64,000 bases of DNA. It comes from Budorcas taxicolor. Its lineage: Eukaryota; Chordata; Mammalia; Artiodactyla; Bovidae. Position numbers and translations under genes: made by a program. The stretch is from the NCBI RefSeq assembly GCF_023091745.1, contig NC_068926.1, positions 63,486,001 to 63,550,000 on the forward strand. Direction: 5' to 3'. Shown here one piece after another: positions 1-11,917 of the stretch; within the stretch, counting starts at the first letter, position 1, and every line of letters starts with the position of its first letter. Under the pieces are notes generated by a model, which had not been told where the DNA came from, searched no databases, and worked only from the letters and a program-made list of their open reading frames with translations.

Positions 1-156
1 CACAGACTCTTTAGAAGCCCATCGCAAGTGTCTTGCATTAAGTGGCTGGAACCAAATAGAGCATCTGAGGGAGACATGAAAGACCTCAGTACACACAGAC
101 AAAGAGCTTTCTACCTGGGAGAGGACAGAGAGAGGCTAGCAGGCAACACGTATTCT

Positions 157-322
157 GGTAGAGAAGGAAAGAAACCATTTCTGGATCCACTGTTTATCAG
201 TTACTAAAAATTTTTTCTTAATTAATAAAACTTTTTTTGGCCTTGCACATAGCTTGTGAGGTCATAATTCTCCAACCAGGGAACAAACGCAGGCCCTGGG
301 TAGTGAAAACACCAAGTCCTAA
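157..322. repeat. Local duplication, left copy
   Basis: Shares about 55 bp of unique flank plus the body of a reversed tRNA-type SINE with 1687-1854, at roughly 90 percent identity and an offset of about 1530 bp. The copy lacks the SINE head seen in the right copy. Confidence 0.75.
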
Positions 323-1255
323 TAGTATTGTGCTTCTAGAGAGGCAGAATAGGGGCTGCCTGCCTGCCTGCTCACATAGAGCCTTCAGAAGGCCAAGCAG
401 CATGATCAGTAAGGAGCAAATAATTAAACTTGAGGGAGGCTTTCTTAACTGACTCACTCTAAGGGAACCATTCTTATGAGTGAAGCTACAGGGACTCCAT
501 GTGTTTAAAACAGGGCTCTGAATTTACAAGAAGAAATTCTGAATTTGCAGCTATCTCTTATTACAGCTGCAATAAAATTCCTTAGTCACATGTTTTGATT
601 CACTTGGATTAAATTCAGGGTATAGAACTAGAAATAGCTCATGTTTGTCTTTTGCAATTGGTAATCAACCTAGGTTTTAAATCGGCTTCCACTGATTTCT
701 ACTCAAATGAAATTCTCAAGCACTATGGATAAATAATGAGAGGAAATCCTCTGTATTAAATACTCCAGAACTAACACAGTTCCCTTCAAAGGAATGTGGT
801 CCCCTCTAAATGTAGTACTCCCCCACCCTACCCTGAAGGCTCTGTACCTAGTGGTGCTGCCATTTGCTCAAAACAGTTCAAGGGTTCCTGCATCCCTTTT
901 ATTTTACACTGTATCTTTATGTTTTAAGGGATGGATGTTTGGGGAGATGGATGAAAATGTTTGGAAACCAATTGTCACACCGGCTTGATCCATTTTGGCT
1001 CACAAACAACGTGTGGCAATGAATGAGTGATTTCTGGCTTCCTCTTGTGGCTCACAGAAGCCATCTCTAAGGGTGGTTCTTGGAGAGCCAGATTGAGAGC
1101 AGTGGCAGGCCTCAGAACCCCAGGCTGGGGCATCGCGGGCAGCAGGAGACAGGAGGCTGCAGGTTTTGGCCCAGGTTTTCGGCTGACTTTTTGGCCTTGG
1201 GGGTGACCCCCGGCTCTTTTGGCCCTTCCTTTTCCCATCTGGTATTAGACCAGCT

Positions 1256-1468
1256 TCCCTGGTGGCTCAGAGGTTAAAGCGTCTGCCTCCAATGCTGGAG
1301 ACCTGGGTTTGATCCCTGGGTTGGAAAGATCCCCTGGAGAAGGAAATGGCAACCCACTCTAGTATTCTTGCCTGGAGAATCCCATGGACAGAGGAGCCTA
1401 CAGGTGGGCTACCGTCCACGGGGTCGCAAAGAGTCAGACACGTCTGAGCGACTTCACCTCACCTCACC
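1256..1468 (+). mobile_element. Bov-tA SINE with a perfect 25-bp target-site duplication
   Basis: Head tccctggtggctcag, B-box, then the BovB-derived unit ending gtcgcaaagagtcagacacg. The flanks 1231-1255 and 1469-1493 are identical over 25 bp, so the insertion limits are exact. Confidence 0.93.
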
Positions 1469-1686
1469 TTTCCCATCTGGTATTAGACCAGCTAATCTGC
1501 AAGCAGCTCCCAGCACTGACAATCCAATCTATGGGTATATGGCATGTTTGCTTCTTAAATGGGTCTCTTTATATTATGGTTAAACTCCATACTTCTTAGC
1601 TAAACGTGAGTGTTGCCTTGCGTGTCTCTGTTAATTTGTATCAGGGATCTGGTTGCAGAGCAGCTAAGGAGTGAAGATGAAGATGG

Positions 1687-1854
1687 GGTAGAGAAGGAAA
1701 GAAAACATTTCTGGATCCACTGTTAATCAGTTACTAAAAATTTTTTTTAATTAAAAAAACTTTTTTTTTTGGCCTTGAACATAGCTTGTGGGGTCATAAT
1801 TCCCCGACCAGGGATCAAACCCAGGCCCTGGGCAGTGAAAACACCAAGTCCTAA
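1687..1854. repeat. Local duplication, right copy
   Basis: Partner of 157-322. Here the reversed SINE continues to its head (ccaccagggaattccc) at about 1879, so this copy is the more complete. Confidence 0.75.
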
Positions 1855-1879
1855 CCACTGAACCACCAGGGAATTCCCT
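1741..1879 (-). mobile_element. CHR-type tRNA-derived SINE
   Basis: The - strand starts agggaattccctggtggttc, passes a B-box-like stretch (gggtttgatccctggtcgg) and ends in an A-rich tail. Confidence 0.8.
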
Positions 1880-2028
1880 GTTACTGAATTTTTAATAAAG
1901 CATTGGCCCTTGTCCCAGATGAGGTCTAGGGCATGAAGGCCACGTGGCCTGACAGGTCAGGGTTCCTGGGAGGGCACCCAGGAAGTACCTGGTGGTCTCA
2001 GCTAACGGGACCACCTTTTCTCTTGTAG

Positions 2029-2111
2029 GCATCCCGGCTGGAGAAGCAGAATAGCACGCCCGAGAGTGACTACGACAACACTCCCAACGACAGGGGCCTG
2101 GATGACATGGG
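2029..2111 (+). CDS. GIT2: GIT2 coding exon (fourth from last)
   Basis: Acceptor tcttgtag ends at 2028. The exon opens in phase 0 with ASRLEKQNSTPESDYDNT and ends ATG GG before donor gtactc at 2112. The frame stays open past 2112, but joining GG to the G at 2717 restores the conserved MGSSRKGR stretch, so 2111 is the real end. Confidence 0.9.
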
Positions 2112-5100
2112 GTACTCGCGCAGGAAGAAGGCCTCGGGGCTGGGCTCTCTAACCAGAACCCTAACAGCTTGGTCACGCCCTTCACCACCTCCACCTGCTT
2201 CTCTGTTCTCAGACCCTTAAGGTCCTCAGATACCGAGACATGAGTTCATAGTTCACACCTCTTCTCATCTCACCTGATTGCCCCAGGGGCCCTTTTTCCT
2301 TTTACCAGCAGGTTAGACTCATCTCTGAGTCTCTGTATTATGCTTAAAGTCAGTCCTGCACTTCAAGTCAACGTTAGGTTATACCCTGCATCACTGTCCC
2401 AAGAATTGGTCTTGATTCAAATGACTTTATAACCACACAACGCTCCCCATTCGTTTGCTCCCTCCCTTTCCCCATCGTTAGCCTTCCTATGAGGGTCATC
2501 CCATTCAGCCTCCTGGTAGAATGAAGCAGCCTCCCTGTGAGCAGTAGCTGCTACTGCTCAGCGAGCCTTACCCCAAGTCTCCTGCCAGACAGGATAAAGG
2601 AAACCACAGTAGCAGCCCGCTCGTGCCTCCAGCAGATGCACACGCCGAGGCGTCTAGAAGCAGAGAGGCCACCCATCAGCACCTGTCACGTTTAACCACT
2701 TCTTTAACGCTCACAGGTCAAGCAGGAAAGGAAGGCAGAGGAGCTCGGTGTGGCAGGGTGATAGCTCAGGCCCAGACACGGCAGAGCCCCATGCGGCCCC
2801 CAGCCCCATCCTCCCCAGCACCGAAGACGTGATCCGGAAGACGGAGCAGATCACCAAAAACATACAGGAGCTCCTAAGGGCAGCCCAAGAAAATAAACAT
2901 GACAGGTAAGGGGGCTTGAGAATCCTGCCTGGCTCCGGGAGAGACTCTGCCGCTCTAGTTACAGACGGGACTGGGTTTAACATGCTGACATCAAAAGGTC
3001 GGAAATTTCAGGTTTACTTAAGACACTTAAATGTGTAAATTTGGGGTTTTTTTGTTTTCTATGGTACTTTTTTCTTTTTAAAAAATTTATTTTGAATTGA
3101 AGGATAATTGCTTTACAATATCGGTTTCCTTTCTGCCATACATCAACATGAATTAGCCTTAGATGTATATATGTCTCCTCCTCCTTGAGCCTTCCTCCCA
3201 CCTCCCACTCTTTACCACCCCTCTAGGTGGTTACAGAGCCCCCGTTTGAGTCCCCTGAGTCCTACAGCAAATTTCCGCTGGCTATCTGTTTTGCATATGG
3301 TAGTGTATATGCTTCCATGCTACTTGTCTCCATGCGTCTCACCTGTTTTATATGGTATTTTTAATCTTTGGTATCACGAAATGCTCTGAATAAAACTGCA
3401 TCTAGAGATAGAATTACAGCATCTTTGGGGTGGTGACATTCCTAATTCTCGAGGTGAAAGAAGCTGCCTCAAAACTGGCAACAGATTCTCCCGGCTGCTC
3501 GGCTTAGCTGGGGAGGAATGTGTGCCATAGGTTTCCTGAAATGAACCTGATTTCTTACCCGACTCCCTCACGTGTGCATGTGCACATCTAGGAAGCAAGT
3601 GGTTTACGAATAAAAGTGGGTCTAATCATCACCCAAATCATTCTCTGCTCCTGAAAGAAAAAGCTGCTCAGTCTGGGCAGAACAGCATCCCACAGAGTTC
3701 TTTCCAGCTGCAGAGAAGGGCCCGGCCCCTGTTCTAACCCACCCCTTTCCTCTCGGGTAAGTTATTAGCAGTTGCGAGTTGACCCTAGTTTCAGGTGGTG
3801 GCCGGCCTGCTCCAGACACATTGTTTAACATCATCCCACTGAATTTGTGAAAGCAGCAGAATTTGATCAAAATGCAAGAAAACCTCATTTTTTTGAGTAG
3901 GTCAGCTAAATTTGGCCTTCCCAGGTAGCCCGGTGGTAAAGAATCCAGGAGATGTGAGTTTGATCCCTGGGTTGGGAAGATCCCCTGGAGGAGGAAATGG
4001 CAGCCCACTCCAGTATTCTTACCTGGTGAATCCCATGGACGGAGAAGCCTGGTGGCCTTACAGTCCATAGGGTCGCAAGAGAGTCAGACGCAACTCAGTG
4101 ACTAACCAACAGCAAAGTTTAGTGCTTCCATGAAGAAGTTCTCTTCATGCCTTTGCACAAACAGGAGTTGTTCCAGGAGCACCATACTGCCCCTCCTTCT
4201 TCCTCTGTGCTCCCTTCCACAGAAAGCTGGGCCAGTGTCTCTTGCAGTCTCCGTGTCCCTGGCAATGTCACGTTCACCTCCCCGTTTTCCACCCTTTTCA
4301 TTTTGCTGTACAGCTCAGACTTCTCCCAGTGGTGTCATTTCCCCGCACCAGGAGAGGAGTGGGCGGTGTTGATTACCGGAGCAGAATTAGTCTCCATGGG
4401 TGGATGGCTGGAGGAGCGTCAGGGAGAAAGAGGAACCTGCACAATTTCTCAGCCTCCTTCCATGGAAATCATATAACTGTTCATCTCCCCTTCCCTGGGG
4501 CATCCTGTTTACCACATGCCCCTCCTGCCTCACATGCTAGAGCTGTGCAGTACCTCTGCTCAGCAGTGCGGCCTGGACAGCAGGCTCCTTCATTGCGTCG
4601 TTACATGAAGCAGAACGTTCCCCACCTTCCCACGTACGGTCTGTTAGGGTCCTCGATAACATGGTACACCCCTCCCCTGGCGCTCTCCCACTGACAGGCC
4701 CCATGCTCCACTTCCCATCTCACCCCACTCGGAAGTGCCCCGCTCGTATTGCAAATGACCAGAAAAACATGCTTACATTGTGTTTCTTTCAAGAATATAA
4801 ATATGTGTCCTGGGGCTGCTTTCTGGCTTCAAAGATTGCAATATGGTGCTTGCTGCAGTCTGGGAAGTTTGTCATTTTTTTAAGATGTACAAATCCATTC
4901 AGCGCATGTTGTGATCTCAGTCTTCTGTGGCTCCCCCAGGCTGTTATGTGCGTCGCCTGCATCCATACCTGGAGGCTGTTTTTACAGGATGGAATCAACT
5001 TTGAAGGATGGGGGCCCCGGCTTTATCCCCAAGTGCCTTGTGTTGGTGTGGGATCCACAGCAGGCTGGCTGTGGCCTCAGCCCCTTTATTACGGGAGTGT

Positions 5101-5966
5101 AAATGGGAACGTATTCATGTCTGAGTGTTCTCTGTCTCTGAATTATTTTTGCTGTCTTTGAATAACCTTTTCAATATTCTTGCAGTTATATTCCCTGCTC
5201 AGAGAGGATACATGTAGCTGTTACAGAAATGGCAGCGTTATTCCCCAAAGTAAGTCACTCCCTGCTAACTTGGTTTGGATCCTTTTCAATGAGCTCCAAG
5301 AAATTTCTTGATGATCTTTACATTACATTCATCTTTTTGTAGCACAGAGAGTTTTAAATATGCAAACAGCCATATAGGGCTATTGGTTTGGGTTTAATAA
5401 GACAAGAATGTATAAGCCAAATGCTGCAAGGCAAAGCATTAATAGAAAAAAAATTTTATCTGGAATATTTCACCCATGTAAATACTTTTTCAAATACTGC
5501 TTCAGAATAGCACTAGTAAATGCATACTGCTGAATACACTGCGTGCACTCTGAACTTTGAGTCAGAGCCCCCAGAATCTCCTACGCTGTAGGTTGCCAAA
5601 CTTGTGGTCTTTCACACATCCCCAGTAAAAACATGCAGGACACAACTGCCATTCACCGCAGAATAGTTTGAGCTGTCTTCCAAGGAATGCTTGTCCCTGT
5701 TCTCGGAGGTGTCCGCCTTGCGGTCCATAGCGAACGGCTGTTTTTCTGTTTAGAAACCCAAGTCCGACATGGTGAGGACCTCCCTCCGCTTACTGACGTC
5801 CAGTGCCTACCGACTGCAGTCAGAATGCAAGAAGACCCTCCCGGGGGACACGGGCCCGCCTACGGACATCCAGCTGGTCACGCAGCAGGTCATCCAGTGC
5901 GCCTACGACATCGCCAAGGCCGCCAAGCAGCTGGTCACCATCACCACCAAAGAGAACAACAATTGA
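2029..5966 (+). CDS. GIT2: GIT2, C-terminal part (last four coding exons), ArfGAP scaffold protein
   Basis: Coding exons join 2029-2111, 2717-2905, 5186-5249 and 5754-5966. Phases agree at every junction (2, 2, 0) and all introns are GT-AG. The 182 residues contain the GIT2-type stretches QNSTPESDYDNTP and EDVIRKTEQITKNIQELL and end in TKENNN; GIT1 ends differently (REKKQ, from memory), so this is GIT2. The visible part is a Ser/Pro-rich linker followed by the C-terminal focal-adhesion-targeting-like four-helix domain, which in this family binds paxillin. The ArfGAP, ankyrin, Spa2-homology and coiled-coil parts lie upstream of the window. The family turns off Arf GTPases and forms scaffolds with PIX exchange factors at focal adhesions and endosomes. 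The human linker reads slightly differently (MEPDG where this has RGLDD), within normal divergence. It faces TCHP tail to tail. Confidence 0.95.
2717..2905 (+). CDS. GIT2: GIT2 coding exon (third from last)
   Basis: Acceptor ctcacag ends at 2716 and donor gtaagg starts at 2906. The exon encodes a basic Ser-rich linker (SSRKGRQRSS), an acidic and Pro-rich spacer, then LPSTEDVIRKTEQ, the first helix of the C-terminal domain, ending ENKHD. Confidence 0.93.
3080..3330 (-). mobile_element. L1-type LINE 3' fragment
   Basis: Carries the attgaaggataattgcttta and ccatacatcaacatgaat signature of reversed cetartiodactyl L1 3' ends. It lies in the GIT2 intron after exon 2717-2905. Confidence 0.6.
3914..4116 (+). 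mobile_element. Bov-tA SINE
   Basis: Head ggccttcccaggtagc, body cccactccagtattcttacc, tail gtcgcaagagagtcagacg. It lies in a GIT2 intron. Confidence 0.88.
5186..5249 (+). CDS. GIT2: GIT2 coding exon (second from last)
   Basis: Acceptor attcttgcag ends at 5185 and donor gtaagt starts at 5250. The exon completes a split Ser codon and encodes YIPCSERIHVAVTEMAALFPK, part of the paxillin-binding helical domain. Confidence 0.95.
5754..5966 (+). CDS. GIT2: GIT2 last coding exon and stop
   Basis: Acceptor ttctgtttag ends at 5753. The exon encodes 70 residues, from KPKSDMVRTSLRLL through QQVIQCAYDIAKAAKQLV to the terminal TKENNN, then TGA at 5964-5966. It supplies the last helices of the paxillin-binding domain. 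Confidence 0.96.
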   Translation, partial: KPKSDMVRTSLRLLTSSAYRLQSECKKTLPGDTGPPTDIQLVTQQVIQCAYDIAKAAKQLVTITTKENNN

Positions 5967-7214
5967 ACGGCAGGGCTGGCCCTTCTGTTTTCTTTTCCAA
6001 GTCCGGTTTCCACTTTAGACATGGAACTCTTGCGATTTTTGCAGACACAGACATTTAATGAAAGTTTAAAACTTTTTAAAAAGAAAACTCAGTATTATTT
6101 TTGCATGTTTTCTAACAAATTTTCAACTATTAATTTAACCCACTTGCCTTATTTTGTGCCTGTTTGCCAGTTTACCTTCTGACATTCTGTTGTGCTGTCC
6201 GTGACCGTTGAGTTAACGATCATAGACACCCGAAAGCAGAGCTTCGTTGTTTAAAGTTTGTTAGACCTTCTCCATCCCTTCAGACTCCTTGCCTGTGGCT
6301 AAGACTATAAGTGAGGTTCTTAGTGAAACATTCTCTGGAGAGAGTTGTCTAATCCCTGTCAAGCATTGTGCAATAGGCAAGTTTTCCAAGCTCTACTGCA
6401 GAACCTCTTTAAGTTCGGGGTATCTCCAAGCAGGCGTGTAGAGAAAGGACTTTGCCACTTTCTGAAACTAGCGTAATAGTCTCTCTTGGGGGGAAACAAT
6501 GAAGCGATCTGTTTACTGTCCTGCCACACTCGGTGTTCTCTCAGCTGATTTTCCTATCTTGTCTTCAGTCCGTTTCTATTTTACGGTCACCCTGAAGTCT
6601 CCATAGCGATAAGCACTCATCCCCATGTCCTGTGTGCCTTGGCAACGTTGTCACGCACAGGCGGAGGACCCCCAGTCCCACGAGCCAAAGCTCACCCCAT
6701 TCAGACAGCACTGCTGTAAACTGTGACGAGAGAAATGGTCTCCTCCCCTCACTCCTTTAGCCGCTTAAAGCCTTCTCACACGACCAGCCCCACACGTCTC
6801 ACCACCTTTAAGGACTTTGGATAAGGTAAGATGCGTACAGTCACCGGGATTCGCTTCTCCTTGGGCGCCTCCTCGCTGGTACTTCAGCATCAGACATCAC
6901 ATTTCAGGAAGTCCCTGCAGAGCGCTCTAGGTGACTGTGCGCGACCCCAAGGCTACAAAAGCCTGCAGGTGTAAGGTCTGGGATGCCCTGAGGTTGCCTT
7001 CTAAGAAGAGCTGGGTCGTTCTGGAAGCTAAAAGTGTATTCTTTCCTGCTCGTGGCCACTGTTTTGTGTGGGCGTGGCTCAGACCCTGACCTCAACCAGC
7101 GTGGCCAGGCGGTAGTGACAATGAATGAATTGAGCCAGGTGCCAGGGACAGCGGGGAGCCCACGGCATGTCAGTGGGGACAGCAGCTGCCCAGCTCCACT
7201 CAGGCTGCCGTGTA

Positions 7215-7220
7215 AATAAA
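7215..7220 (+). terminator. GIT2: Possible internal GIT2 polyadenylation signal
   Basis: AATAAA about 1.25 kb after the stop codon. The GT-rich downstream element is weaker than at 8909, so this may be unused or an alternative site. Confidence 0.3.
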
Positions 7221-8908
7221 ACGGGCCTGGAGTTGCCGAAGCTTTTGACTTGTCGGAAGACATCAGATATTTCTGTGCCATCTCTCCATCTGTAAACGTC
7301 AGTGACTCGTCTAAACGTGTTCACAGCACACGTGTGGGCACGCTGCGACCTTGAGGCTGCTGTCTCCCAGCTCTGCTGTGGATCGCGAGGCCTGGCTTCC
7401 CTGGCCTCCCTGGGTTTAGCCTCTGAGCCTTGTTACCTTTTGCAGGGCTGCCGTACCCTGTGTTAAAGTTCATGTTGGTCCTTGTTTCACCCATCTGTTC
7501 TGTCCCATAGTGCTCGTTCACACACATGGAAAAGTCAAAATCATCAGTTGCCCCAAAACATGCTCGGTAAGCCTGTATTTTCACAGAACTGTTTGATTCA
7601 CAAACATCTCTGTAACCTGACTGAATGCTGTTGGAAGGAGGCCGGTGATGGTGTCTGGTTACTCAGTCACTGTGCTGGGTACGTCCGGCTTTTTGCTCTG
7701 CTGAGTAGCATGGGGAAAGGGTCCATGTCTCCAAGGCTTGTCTGCACAAACCTAAGTGCCACGCTCTTGTCAGATGCTGAGGGGCATCTTCTCGAAGGAG
7801 GTCTTCTACCTCCAGTTCAGGCACCGTCTGAGAACCATCTCTGCACACTGCATGGATGGGCTGTCCCTCCTCTTCCTGGCAAGCACCTGCTCTTCTTCCC
7901 GGCCAACATGGGCTCCTTGGGCAAGGCCCGGCACAGTCTTGGGTCGGCGCCCTCGGCCTCCTCCATCAGGAGGACAGCCTTCTGGATGATGAGCTGCCGC
8001 AGTTGGTGAAGCAGCATCTTCACAGGCACACTCAGAACCTGGAGTGGGGGGTGTCATTTCGTGCCCCTGGAGAAAGTCAAGGAACATGAGGGCCAGCAAA
8101 GCATGCCCAGCTGTGAGCACACCACAGGAGTTCGCCCTGCAGACCCACAGTGCCAGCACTCGGGGAGGGAAGCTCCCAGTTGGAGTGACATCCAGCGACA
8201 GGGCTGAGGGGGGCCCTTCTCCTCCAGCCCCCTGCGCGTTTCCTTGAGGCTGGGGTCTGAGACCTGCGGGGCCTGTGGACGTTCACACCTCGTCTCAGCA
8301 GCCGTTCACCTTTTGCACATGGGTTCCCAGGCCTTACACTGACGTCTGAGCTCTGTCATGTCATCCTCTTCCCCTCGATTCTCAAATCCCCGCCCCCTCA
8401 GATGCCCTGAGGAGCTGGGAGGACACAGGTAGGAAAGTGACCGGGAGGCAGCTCTACCTGAGCGCCTCCCGCTGAAGTCCTCTGCCTCGGAACACAAATA
8501 GTTCTTATTTGCCAAAGAACAACGACTCGGACCCAAAGACTAAACACAGCATTTCACTGATGGGAACTGGAAACGCACAACTCAGGAGCTGTCCTCCGAC
8601 TCCCCCAGCGATTTCAGCTGCAGAACCCGGCCGAGCCCAGCTCGAGTCTGTCCCCTGCAGCCACCCTGAGCTCCCCACGCAGAGGGTCTTCCTTCTTTCC
8701 TTGTCCCAGTTGAAGGTCACCTTGATTTTCCAGAAGAAAATGCTGCATAGGAAAAATGAAATGCCTTTTATCCCAGTGTCTTCTCTCCATGTCACCCATG
8801 ATTCTGTACTTATTTTTCCTGTTCATTGTACATTCGTATCCCTGTAATTATTGTTCAACCCTGTAAGTGTTGTAAAATCGTTTTGGAATTTGTGCCTGCT
8901 AGTTATGC

Positions 8909-8914
8909 AATAAA
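8909..8914 (+). terminator. GIT2: GIT2 polyadenylation signal AATAAA (probable distal)
   Basis: Canonical AATAAA followed within about 15 to 40 nt by GT-rich sequence (ctgtaagtgtccttgggg, then tgtgtctgcc). Cleavage is expected near 8925-8935. Confidence 0.7.
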
Positions 8915-9348
8915 CAGGCTCTGTAAGTGTCCTTGGGGTACTGTGTCTGCCATCAACTAGCTGATGTTTCCAGATACTCGATCAAAGTTCTGAGGAAGTT
9001 GTCCCCATGGAAACCCGTCTTCCGTGAGAGGCGGTACTGCAGGTGCCTCCACCCTGGGAGCTCTGTCAATGGCCTTGTCCTCCTCTGTGCTCAGCAGACA
9101 GCTTTCTTAACAAGAGGTCCTGCATCATGGGGTCACTTCCAGGTATCTGATAGTGAGGCCTTTACTCCTCACGTTAAATTTTTAAAATTCAGCGAAAGCC
9201 GGCCAAGCATAAGTGCCGTCACCTCTGAGTGAGTAACTGGGGCATAGTCTTCTTTTGCCGAGAAGTTGTGTCTTACCCTTGAGCCCCAGGTGCCAGGACC
9301 CCCGCAGCATCTATGAAATAACCGACTGAAAGGACTGTCCACTGGCTC

Positions 9349-9369
9349 CCAAGCACCATGGGCAGCGCT
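9349..9369 (+). promoter_or_regulatory. RE1/REST-like site
   Basis: CCAAGCACCATGGGCAGCGCT matches the RE1 consensus at 16 of 21 positions, including the AGCACC and CAGCGC cores at the right spacing. It lies 0.4 kb past the GIT2 end. Read by eye. Confidence 0.35.
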
Positions 9370-10224
9370 TTGCCAGCTGTGGGGCTACACAGAGGCCATT
9401 GGCCTCACCACAGGGACAGGTTGGGGGCCATCTGAGGGTGACGTGCCGAGAGGTTGTCCAGGACCTGTCCCGTGGCCAGAGCCATTGAGATGGCACGGAC
9501 TCCACAGCTTTCTGGGGTCACGCGGCAGCTCACCACACAGCAGCTCCCTGGCGGAGGGGGTGCTGCAGACAAGGGGAGGTCTGGGGAAGCTGGGGCTTCA
9601 TCCTCCCGCCCCCACTCCCAGGCCCTTACAAGCACGGTTTCCCTGACCACACTCCCCAGAATTCTCAGCGCACCTCCCACCCCAGTGCAGCTGCTCCCCG
9701 AAACTCCTCTCCCCCCCACCCCTTCCCTTCTTGGGACTCGTCTTCCCCCTTCTGTCTGTCCCCTCTCCCTTCCTCCCTGGTCCTTGTAGCATTGCCTATG
9801 TCCTGCTGCCCGCCAGCTCTCCACCTCTGCCTTTCAGAACCCCAGGTAATTAACTCCATCCCACCTGGCCTAGCCTCCTCTCACCTTTATCCTGTAAGGA
9901 CCAACTGGAAGGACCATCTTTCTCCCAGACCCTGCTTTCATCAGGAGCCCACAATGCATTACAGACAGGGTAGTTTTGAAATCTAACTTGGTCTTACAGT
10001 TTGCACACATACACACACCCCACTATGGCCTAAGAGTAGCTGTTAGCCCCCTCTTGCCCCACACCTTGCTATCTGCTTCCCTCTCCTAGCCCTCCCTTCC
10101 CAGGACCTCTTCCGATATTTCCCTACCCCACCCAGCCCCCTTCCTTTCTGAGGGGGTGAATTGCCTACATAATTACCTATATAGGCGCTTATTGTGGGCA
10201 GTCCCTGGCTAAGTGCAATTTCCT

Positions 10225-10300
10225 ACAGTCACAACTGAAACGACCTCCCATTTTGCAGATGAGGAAACAGCCCAGTTGGTGGTGGCGGTGGTGCAGGTCA
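10225..10300 (+). repeat. MIR SINE remnant
   Basis: The cattttgcagatgaggaaac core is diagnostic of MIR. Confidence 0.5.
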
Positions 10301-11121
10301 GCGCATAGGGCCTGTGCTCAGCCACAGGGTTCTCACTGTCCAGGGGAGCTTCCAGGGTGTGGGCTGCAGGAACACAGTGGACGGCAGACCTTCTGGAAGC
10401 AGGAGAGGTGAGGGATGGCTCCACCCTGGACAGAGGTGGGGGGCAGACCCAGAGGCACTCCTCTGGTCTCGGAGCATCAGGGCGGGAAGGCAGGGATGCT
10501 GGTCTCTGCCCACCGTGGGTGCTGGGGGCTTTAAAGGAATGTTGAACACCTGGGTGGCCGAGCTTGTGTTTGGTTTCCAATTCCTTGTTTTTTTGCCATA
10601 AGTATTTCTTTTCTCTTCTGTCGGTATCAAATGGAGACATGTGGCAACTGCTGCTCAAGTCAGACTCTGATCTCTTGAGTGGAGGACACTGCCCAACTCA
10701 GCTGTCTCAATGTTCAGGGCAGTGTTCTCTACACAGTGTGTACAGAAATGGAGGACTGGGTATTTAGGGGCAAGAAAATGAACAAAAGGGAACTGCAGCC
10801 TTTTAAACCAGCTAATAACCAAAATAAAGTGAGGGAGAGAAAGAAACCACTACCACACTGCAAGGAGAGCATCACAGCGTGGCTTTCACGTCAGCATCAC
10901 GGAAGGCTGAGAGAGGCCTTCCAGCTGTCTAGCTAGAGATGATCCTAAATGCACGTGACTGAAATTATGTGTCAGGATGTTCACAGAAACCCAGTTTTTA
11001 AAAGGAAAAACTGGAAGCCAAATTAGAATGAATAAATAATACCATTTACATTAGCACCCCAAAATGAAACACTTAAGGTATAAAGTCTTAATAAAAATTT
11101 TTTTTTTAATTACATGCTTAT

Positions 11122-11394
11122 ATCGGAGAAGACGATGGCACCCCACTCTGGTACTCTTGCCTGGAATATCCCATGGACGGAGGAGCCTGGTGGGCTGCAG
11201 TCCATGGGGTCGCGAAGAGTCGGACACGCCTGAGCGACTTCCCTTTCACTTTTCACTTTCATGCATTGGAGAAGGAAATGGCAGCCCACTCCAGTGTTCT
11301 TGCCTGGAGAATCCCAGGGACGGTGGAGCCTGGTGGGGTGCTGTCTATGGGGTTGCACAGAGTTGGACACGACTGAAGTGACATAGCAGCAGCA
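11122..11394 (+). mobile_element. BOV-A2 SINE
   Basis: Two BovB-derived A units in a row, each with cccactc..gtactcttgcctgga-type sequence, joined by ttcactttcatgcattgg and ending tagcagcagca. No tRNA head, as in BOV-A2. Confidence 0.92.
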
Positions 11395-11666
11395 TATCCT
11401 TTGAGGTAGGTTTTTCCCTACCTTTTAGCACTTTTGAGTAATCATAACATTAAGTCATAAAGTAAATAACCCTCTAAAATGAAGACACGATGGTGTCAGA
11501 CTCCCTAAAATAAAATTACACGTGGTTTCATGGCCAAACTTCATCACGGTCAGCAAGCACTGCTGATGCTAATGTGTTTGAAGGTATTATGATGATGCTC
11601 TGTATTTTATGAAGACTGAAAACTACCTAAAAACCCAGATTGTAAAAAAAAAAAACAATTCATTAT

Positions 11667-11917
11667 GGGACTTCCCTGGTGGCCCAGTGGTGAAGAATCG
11701 TCTGGCAGTGCAGGGGACACAGGTCCAATCCCTGGTCTGGGAAGATCACACATGGGGGCAGCTGAGACCGCGGGCCACAGCTACTGAGCCTATGCCTTCT
11801 CAGAGCCTGCGAGCCGCAACTGTGGAGCCCACACGCCACAGCTAGAGAGTAGACCCTGCTGGCCGCAATCAGAAAAAACCTGGACGCAGCAGTGAAGACC
11901 CAGTGCAGCCCAAAACA
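11667..11917 (+). mobile_element. CHR-type SINE, near full length
   Basis: Head gggacttccctggtggccca, B-box aggtccaatccctgg, then the long CHR body with gagccgcaactgtggagccc. A T-rich and A-rich flank suggests the insertion site. Confidence 0.88.

Larger units (their letters stand above)
1..2028 (+). other. GIT2: GIT2 intron (5' end outside the window)
   Basis: No exon recognised. It holds a duplicated block (157-322 and 1687-1854), a Bov-tA SINE and otherwise plain intron sequence. Confidence 0.7.
5967..8935 (+). other. GIT2: GIT2 3' UTR
   Basis: No coding exon follows the TGA. The stretch is largely free of ruminant SINEs, as expected for a transcribed UTR, and leads to a canonical AATAAA at 8909-8914. 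An internal AATAAA at 7215-7220 could give a shorter form. The length of about 3 kb is inferred from these signals, not from transcript data. Confidence 0.7.

Noticed and set aside
2112..2219. GIT2 frame staying open beyond the exon at 2111
   Set aside because: Only the splice 2111 to 2717 restores the GIT2 sequence; the read-through residues resemble nothing in the family.
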